A stretch of DNA of 16,849 nt, from contig URAI01000051.1 in NCBI GenBank assembly GCA_900545725.1, positions 1 to 16,849 on the forward strand, in the 5' to 3' direction. Below, in pieces: positions 14,667 to 16,849 of the stretch. The position numbers were made by a program, and so were the translations under genes. Position 1 is the first letter of the stretch. Each line of letters starts with the position of its first letter. The notes below the pieces were generated by a model. It saw only the letters and a list, made by a program, of their open reading frames with translations, searched no databases and was not told the origin of the DNA. This DNA is from an uncultured Eubacterium sp. (GTDB taxonomy: Bacteria > Bacillota > Clostridia > Lachnospirales > Lachnospiraceae).

Positions 14667-15740
14667 ATGAAAAAGAAAGTTGTTGTAGGTATGTCAGGAG
14701 GAGTAGATTCTTCTGTAGCAGCATATCTTTTAAAGGAACAGGGCTATGATGTAATAGGTGTAACAATGCAGATATGGCAGGATGAAGAGACTGCGGCAGT
14801 TGAGGAAAATGGAGGATGCTGTGGTCTTTCGGCTGTTGATGATGCAAGGCGTGTAGCAGCACAGCTTGATATACCTTATTATGTGATGAATTTTAAAAAT
14901 GATTTTAAGAAAAATGTAATAGACTATTTTGTGGATGAATATAAAAATGGCAGAACTCCAAATCCATGTATAGCATGTAACAGATATGTAAAGTGGGAAT
15001 CACTTCTTCAGAGAAGTCTTATGATAGGTGCTGATTATATAGCAACAGGTCATTATGCAAGAGTTGAAAAGCTAGATAATGGAAGATATGCAATAAGAAA
15101 TTCTGTGACAGCTAAAAAGGATCAGACATATGCATTATATAATCTTACACAGGAGCAGTTATCTAAGACACTTATGCCTGTAGGAGATTATACAAAGGAT
15201 GAGATTCGTACAATTGCTGAAAAAATTGGAATACAGGTTGCACATAAGCCTGACAGCATGGAGATATGCTTTGTACCTGATCAGGATTATGCAGGTTATA
15301 TAGAAAGAGAAACAGGATATGTAAGTAAAAAAGGAAACTTCGTAGACCTTGATGGCAATGTATTAGGAGAACATAAAGGCATAATACATTATACGGTAGG
15401 ACAAAGAAAGGGACTTGGACTTGCACTCGGCTATCCTGTATTTGTAGTTGCAATAAGGCCTGAAACCAATGAAGTTGTAGTTGGTAGAAATGAAGATGTA
15501 ATGGCTGGAAAACTATATGCCAACCGTCTTAACTTTATGAGTATTGAAAATCCACAGGATGGAATGAGAGTTAAAGCTAAGATAAGATATAACCATGAGG
15601 GTGCCTGGTGTACAATAAGGCTTAAAGATAAAGACTTATTAGAGTGTGTATTTGATGAGCCACAAAGAGCGATAACTCCGGGACAGGCTGTTGTATTATA
15701 TGACGGAGAATATGTTGCAGGTGGAGGAACCATAATTTAG
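14667..15740 (+). CDS. mnmA: tRNA-specific 2-thiouridylase
   Basis: Adds sulfur to C2 of the wobble uridine of tRNA Lys, Glu and Gln, using ATP to adenylate the base and a cysteine persulfide as donor. It has 357 residues, the usual length. The PP-loop VVVGMSGGVDSSVAAYLL (residues 5-22) binds ATP. GRTPNPCIACN holds the first catalytic cysteine (C101) and KPDSMEICFVP the second (C201). GHYARV and KDQTYALYNLTQ (tRNA-binding region) and HYTVGQRKGLGLALGYPVFV in the central domain are all present. The Shine-Dalgarno (GGAAGAATGA) is weak. In clostridia a nifS-like cysteine desulfurase is often next door; none is seen here, so sulfur must come from a desulfurase elsewhere. The gene is followed by the dispersed hairpin repeat. 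Confidence 0.97.
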   Translation: MKKKVVVGMSGGVDSSVAAYLLKEQGYDVIGVTMQIWQDEETAAVEENGGCCGLSAVDDARRVAAQLDIPYYVMNFKNDFKKNVIDYFVDEYKNGRTPNPCIACNRYVKWESLLQRSLMIGADYIATGHYARVEKLDNGRYAIRNSVTAKKDQTYALYNLTQEQLSKTLMPVGDYTKDEIRTIAEKIGIQVAHKPDSMEICFVPDQDYAGYIERETGYVSKKGNFVDLDGNVLGEHKGIIHYTVGQRKGLGLALGYPVFVVAIRPETNEVVVGRNEDVMAGKLYANRLNFMSIENPQDGMRVKAKIRYNHEGAWCTIRLKDKDLLECVFDEPQRAITPGQAVVLYDGEYVAGGGTII

Positions 15741-15751
15741 TTTCCGGACAT

Positions 15752-15820
15752 AACAAATAGCCATGATGGCAGAAGAAAAATCGCCTGTGCGGATTTTTCT
15801 TCGCAACGAAAGTTACTCAG
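15752..15820 (+). repeat. Dispersed hairpin repeat, copy 2
   Basis: Matches the minus-strand reading of 8854-8931. It holds perfect 11-base arms GAAGAAAAATC (15772-15782) and GATTTTTCTTC (15792-15802) around a 9-base loop GCCTGTGCG, and ends in GTTACTCAG. It begins 12 bases after the mnmA stop and may terminate that transcript. It also creates an open frame that artificially lengthens the next gene. Confidence 0.75.
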
Positions 15821-15834
15821 TGATAGGGATTATT

Positions 15835-16452
15835 ATGGATATAATAAAGATTACGGATAATATAAGTTATATTGAAGCGGTTGAAAAACCTTTGTCAGCA
15901 GATGTTGTAATTGTACAGGCAGAGGATATTATATGGTTATATGATGTTGGAAGTCATCCGCTGATACCATCATTAATCAGAAATATTAATATAGATAATA
16001 AAGATATCAATGTGGTCTTATCACATTTTCATCCGGATCATATTGCTAATCTTGAAAATGTAGAATATAAAAATGTATATCAGGGAAAGTATACATATAA
16101 GTATACGCATACAGGAATTGTTGTAGAAAAAGCAGTATATTTCGACAATAAAAAAACAAGAATTGATATATTACCATTTCCATCAAGCCATTCAAAGGGT
16201 TCACTTGCCATGCTGGTGGATAACAGGTATCTATTTGTAGGAGATGCATTATATCCAAAGACAAAAGGTTCTGATAAAATGTATAATGTCAGTATCTTAA
16301 ATGAACAGATAAAACTGTTAAAAACCCTTGAAATAACACATATTATGTTAAGCCACAGAAAACCTTTTGCAATGAAAAAAGAAGTAGTGATTATGTGGCT
16401 TTTGGATATTTATAATAAAAGAAACAAAAATGATGCATTTATCATGGAATAG
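15835..16452 (+). CDS. Metallo-beta-lactamase-fold hydrolase
   Basis: Small metal-dependent hydrolase, 205 residues, no signal peptide. The metal-binding motif HxHxDH is HFHPDH at 64-69; SSHSKGS gives the third histidine (about 154), FVGDALY the bridging aspartate, and LSHRKP the last histidine, so both metal sites look complete. This simple glyoxalase-II-like fold acts on thioesters, lactones, phosphodiesters and more, and the substrate cannot be told. An in-frame ATG at 15763 exists, but the first 24 residues from it are translated dispersed repeat (MMAEEKSPVRIFLRNESYSV), so I start at 15835, where AGGGA lies six bases upstream in the common ATTATT-ATG context and the protein begins MDIIKITDNI, as relatives do. 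Confidence 0.85.
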   Translation: MDIIKITDNISYIEAVEKPLSADVVIVQAEDIIWLYDVGSHPLIPSLIRNINIDNKDINVVLSHFHPDHIANLENVEYKNVYQGKYTYKYTHTGIVVEKAVYFDNKKTRIDILPFPSSHSKGSLAMLVDNRYLFVGDALYPKTKGSDKMYNVSILNEQIKLLKTLEITHIMLSHRKPFAMKKEVVIMWLLDIYNKRNKNDAFIME

Positions 16453-16546
16453 ATAATTTAACATAAGTTTTATACTGGAATTATAATCACAGAACCGAAA
16501 GTATATGAAAATTATATGGATATATTGTAATATATAAAATGTTAAT

Positions 16547-16570
16547 AAAGTACTATTTTTAAAGTACTAT
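16547..16570. repeat. Tandem AAAGTACTAT pair
   Basis: AAAGTACTAT occurs at 16547-16556 and again at 16561-16570, separated by four T. Each contains the palindrome AGTACT, and the second runs into a further palindrome TACTATAGTA at 16565-16574. It sits 35 bases before the next start codon, where a repressor site could lie. Confidence 0.4.
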
Positions 16571-16604
16571 AGTATATGATTAAGTGAGCGGAATGGAAAT
16601 TATT

Positions 16605-16814
16605 ATGAAAAGAATAAAATTAATTAATGGAATAAATTATCTCATTATTCTGTTAGGATTTATTTTATATATTGCATCAGGATTTATATTCAACAGAGTG
16701 GATAAAATATCAGTGTCTGATAAAGGCGTAATGACACAGATAGAACCAAAAACAGTAAAATATATAGATAATGATACAATTGAAATAGGGCTATCGCAAT
16801 CCCACTGGCTTTAG
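16605..16814 (+). pseudogene. Small one-helix membrane protein, truncated by an IS end
   Basis: ATG 16605, with GGAATGG and the ATTATT-ATG context upstream, opens a 69-residue frame: MKRIKLIN, one membrane segment (YLIILLGFILYIASGFIF, about 13-30), then a short polar part, VDKISVSDKGVMTQIEPKT and onward, likely outside the cell. The last residues (GLSQSHWL) and the TAG stop are supplied by the IS605-type hairpin at 16789-16833, so the original protein was probably longer and has lost its end. I do not recognise the family. The window ends 35 bases later, so a continuation downstream cannot be excluded. Confidence 0.6.
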
Positions 16815-16833
16815 ACGGTGGGTTAAGGTAGCC
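16789..16833 (+). mobile_element. Second IS605-type end hairpin, isolated
   Basis: CCCACTG (16801-16807), loop GCTTTAGA, CGGTGGG (16816-16822), enclosed by an outer stem GGCTA (16789-16793) with TAGCC (16829-16833). The loop is identical to that of the right-end hairpin at 12840-12861, and the two stems differ by one compensated pair and one U-A to U-G change. No tnpB sequence lies before it, so it is a solo end, a remnant, or the start of an element beyond the window. Confidence 0.6.
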
Positions 16834-16849
16834 GGAATCGGAGATTTGT

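Noticed and set aside
1..16849. A new defence or mobile-island system
   Set aside because: Apart from the IS605-type remnants I see no nuclease-helicase, toxin-antitoxin, retron or phage genes; most genes are ordinary chromosomal functions.

Overview
The window looks like chromosomal DNA of an AT-rich anaerobic Firmicute, most likely a member of the Lachnospiraceae. This is an inference from the style of the proteins (clostridial F1 subunits, a secreted amidase with many aromatic 22-residue repeats, a short PPase-like fold, an M18 aminopeptidase, a cytidylate-kinase-like protein) and from A/T-ending codons. Both ends are open: the left end cuts atpG, and the right end stops just past a mobile-element end, as a contig broken at a repeat would.

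Layout. 1-2697: the end of the F1Fo ATP synthase operon (atpG partial, atpD, atpC), closed by a hairpin terminator. 2807-4945: a promoter, a secreted N-acetylmuramoyl-L-alanine amidase with a 10-copy repeat tract, and a long hairpin. 4988-6449: a purine permease of the AzgA/PbuG type. 6450-6770: a structured intergenic stretch with a promoter. 6771-8790: an HD-domain hydrolase, a possible 22-residue peptide and an M18 aminopeptidase. 8854-8988: a cluster of hairpins, one belonging to a dispersed repeat. 8988-9773 (minus strand): thiD, the only clear minus-strand gene, with its own promoter. 10224-12242: an ArsB/NhaD-type permease and a cytidylate-kinase-like protein, probably co-transcribed. 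12271-12869: a long hairpin and the fossil of an IS200/IS605-family tnpB with its right-end hairpin. 12896-13765: an inorganic-pyrophosphatase-like domain fused to a Nudix hydrolase. 13907-16452: a FliD-like protein, mnmA and a metallo-beta-lactamase-fold protein, with a second copy of the dispersed repeat between the last two. 16605-16833: a small membrane protein cut short by another IS605-type end.

Most genes are housekeeping (energy, purine uptake, thiamine, tRNA thiolation, peptide turnover) and do not form one pathway. The observations most worth a second look are these. First, a sharp change in base and codon use inside atpD, meaning recombination or a chimeric assembly. Second, the PPase-Nudix fusion. 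Third, a two-copy hairpin repeat whose stem carries a compensatory change. Fourth, the collapsed TnpB fossil with an IS-type right-end hairpin, and a related hairpin 4 kb away truncating another gene. Fifth, a 94-base stem-closed element between the permease and the HD gene. I found no CRISPR array, tRNA, rRNA or known metabolite riboswitch, and no convincing complete defence system.
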